Assembly: GCA_030066985.1 (NCBI GenBank)
Contig: JASJAN010000016.1
Location: forward strand, 38,028-102,027
Length of the DNA: 64,000 nt
Direction: 5' to 3'
Source of the DNA: Desulfobacterales bacterium
GTDB lineage: Bacteria; Desulfobacterota; Desulfobacteria; Desulfobacterales; JAHEIW01
Shown here: positions 63,801 through 64,000 of the stretch, piece after piece
Numbering within the stretch: position 1 is the first letter of the stretch
Layout: each line of letters begins with the position of its first letter
The notes under the pieces: generated by a model
The model's input: only the letters and a program-made list of their open reading frames with translations
Told to the model about the DNA's origin: nothing
Database searches by the model: none
Translations under genes and position numbers: made by a program

Positions 63801-63965
63801 CCGGATTTGGAACAAATTTTTCAACTGGACGCCTTGAACAATGCCAAATTTGACCGCTTTCTGTTCGGATTTACCGCTGCTGCCGGCGCCCAGGCGCAAA
63901 ACGTGAGCATCGCCAATTTTACCCAAAGTTTTAGCCGCCCTGGAGATTCGGTCATCACCCCCTGA
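60807..63965 (+). CDS. PilX-like N-terminus fused to a large PQQ-type beta-propeller protein
   Basis: 1052 residues from the ATG at 60807 (a TTG at 60759 is in frame). The N-terminal ~90 residues are PilX-like: a hydrophobic segment (GNVLVYVVVLMLIFGVLG) with SVLSTS-type Ser-rich continuation and RRARYLSESGVRYAI, but no clear prepilin GFTLVE. A long beta-rich middle (about 100-540) is unlike known pilins. From about 560 on, PQQ-type repeats occur (IYIGSNDNNVYAINP, VYVGSNDNNVYAINP, IYVASNDGVLYAL, and later IYVGSDDTNVYAL), as in a beta-propeller. The last ~130 residues are a lectin- or jellyroll-like end. In Pseudomonas and Neisseria, PilX and PilY1 are separate; here they appear joined. Confidence 0.75.
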   Translation: MAIKKDMKRLIHPNSKCTFSLLPKQQHLGPAGNVLVYVVVLMLIFGVLGVAMVSLFSTSMASTANRNDSRRARYLSESGVRYAILEMRAADFDEDNIIDPLNTLTYTVTDAGTFKPNIFTPWFDSDADVDAPDVVYATPRLGEIPVDFTTDPASPLNDVWLINYDYITGTGPDILTMRDEAYSLAISGTSQEIDIAGSSFLALTGEQLVLGVEPTEDRTINEGGSLYVARDARHFFPKFNGAININRVDYAYARLVDDGSKVILENVTASQFPPPTPPLSAFPLTVDADSGGTYDGDFVILSPRNYMVMAEGESDGVAVGDSYALGMNVYNDSLIPPESRKPDITSEDFVSNLRQQETDSRFFDPNLTDFELDIGGGGTDEFGSAFYDATRDFGGERDYCEQGACLFAIGIRTYFLLDFSSQGDGITFTLLNAADNTASSAGGDVDLSELIGYAGDSRTNSAGTAFLATDAADRGLDPPKIAVEFDTRTNNDTLAYCNGGSVNQNTRDDPLDSNQDAVQYVFWGREANVAQPCRDDPSYDDNRHGPGLWQFDAPSGRIDSSAGVDPSTGTIYIGSNDNNVYAINPDGTQKWVFTGASGDIISSPAVDPNDGTVYVGSNDNNVYAINPATGNQKWVFATGGDVRSSPAIASDGTIYVASNDGVLYALNSAQRQSGAPFPAAGEWQRPNPVNPGAEYSLGRPAIGPAPNRTIYVSDRVNTLFAVRPSDGAVLWTFNTVDASEYMPGVDSSSGVIYTDVFGNSLVAVNTGGSERWRLGVGSDIDSTPVVGSDGTVYIGTDARDALLAIREINPSLGQIIWEFPAGGDVNIIPALSLDESVVYAISNGIDNADGFVYAVDAATGTENWSFELVTETGQPPGNVTSSPVVDPTTGNIYVGSDDTNVYALTPFDEEPRNEQSLLLTSADLGGTVDSAVNWLNGASTKGPWAVRLEVDRTTQVGGEGDYELRLWMKQCDNPACDTLNGADDPFFSDTRIIYEVSPPDLEQIFQLDALNNAKFDRFLFGFTAAAGAQAQNVSIANFTQSFSRPGDSVITP

Positions 63966-64000
63966 TGTCACACCTTCCGGTGCCTTAAGACCCCTATGGG

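Overview
The window looks like chromosome from a Gram-negative anaerobe of the Desulfobacterota, most likely a Desulfobacterales sulfate reducer or a close relative. The supporting features are an LptD outer-membrane protein, a periplasmic class III tetraheme cytochrome c3, NapH-like iron-sulfur membrane proteins, Tat-exported redox proteins, type IV pilus/type II secretion pseudopilins, many dispersed hairpin repeats and a probable selenoprotein. I see no tRNA, rRNA, CRISPR array, transposase or prophage.

Layout. 1-7.0 kb (+): the 3' part of lptD, a NusG/UpxY-like antiterminator, an HU/IHF protein, holB, a PSP1/RicT-type gene and metG. 7.2-14.5 kb (+): a 1259-residue GlmS-like protein twice the normal length, an exported SRPBCC-like protein, a GAF-sigma54 activator with a consensus promoter, and a response regulator with a Cys-rich tail. 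14.6-18.9 kb (-): pyrG, an exported hypothetical protein and eno. 19.2-25.3 kb: small winged-helix proteins, a zinc-ribbon/Cache/HAMP sensor without an output domain, YjbQ (-), a PEGA protein, two PilZ proteins and a pseudopilin behind a sigma54-type promoter. 25.4-27.9 kb (-): a VWA (CoxE-like) protein and a MoxR ATPase. 28.1-30.9 kb (+): a membrane PP2C phosphatase, an LUD protein and a Usp protein. 31.1-34.7 kb (+): a TPP riboswitch with terminator, then thiM-thiE-thiL-thiD.

34.9-35.6 kb (+) holds the most interesting item. It is a MerB-like (organomercurial lyase family) gene of 232 codons whose frame is broken only by two TGA codons. These fall at codons 93 and 156, exactly where MerB has its catalytic cysteines 96 and 159 (same spacing of 63), and the catalytic Asp is kept at 96. 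The simplest reading is a double-selenocysteine MerB homologue, with a good bacterial SECIS-like hairpin after the second TGA.

35.6-42.6 kb: a rhomboid protease and a small protein (-), then a (+) operon of a DUF6599 protein, a Tat-DUF362 protein, a polyferredoxin membrane protein and a Tat aldo/keto reductase. 42.7-48.6 kb: a WYL regulator (-), two small orphans, cytochrome c3 (-) and a hybrid PAS/GAF histidine kinase. 48.7-54.3 kb: a two-component pair (-) divergent from VWA-PspA-membrane protein genes, plausibly an envelope-stress module. 54.3-58.8 kb: tandem hairpin repeats, a stand-alone IF-2 C-terminal half, cutA, a DUF4185-like lipoprotein (-) and an acyl-CoA transferase (-). 59.2-64.0 kb (+): a pseudopilin operon ending in a PilX-like/PQQ-propeller fusion.

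At least six families of short dispersed repeats sit between genes. All functional calls are from reading the sequence and were not checked against a database.
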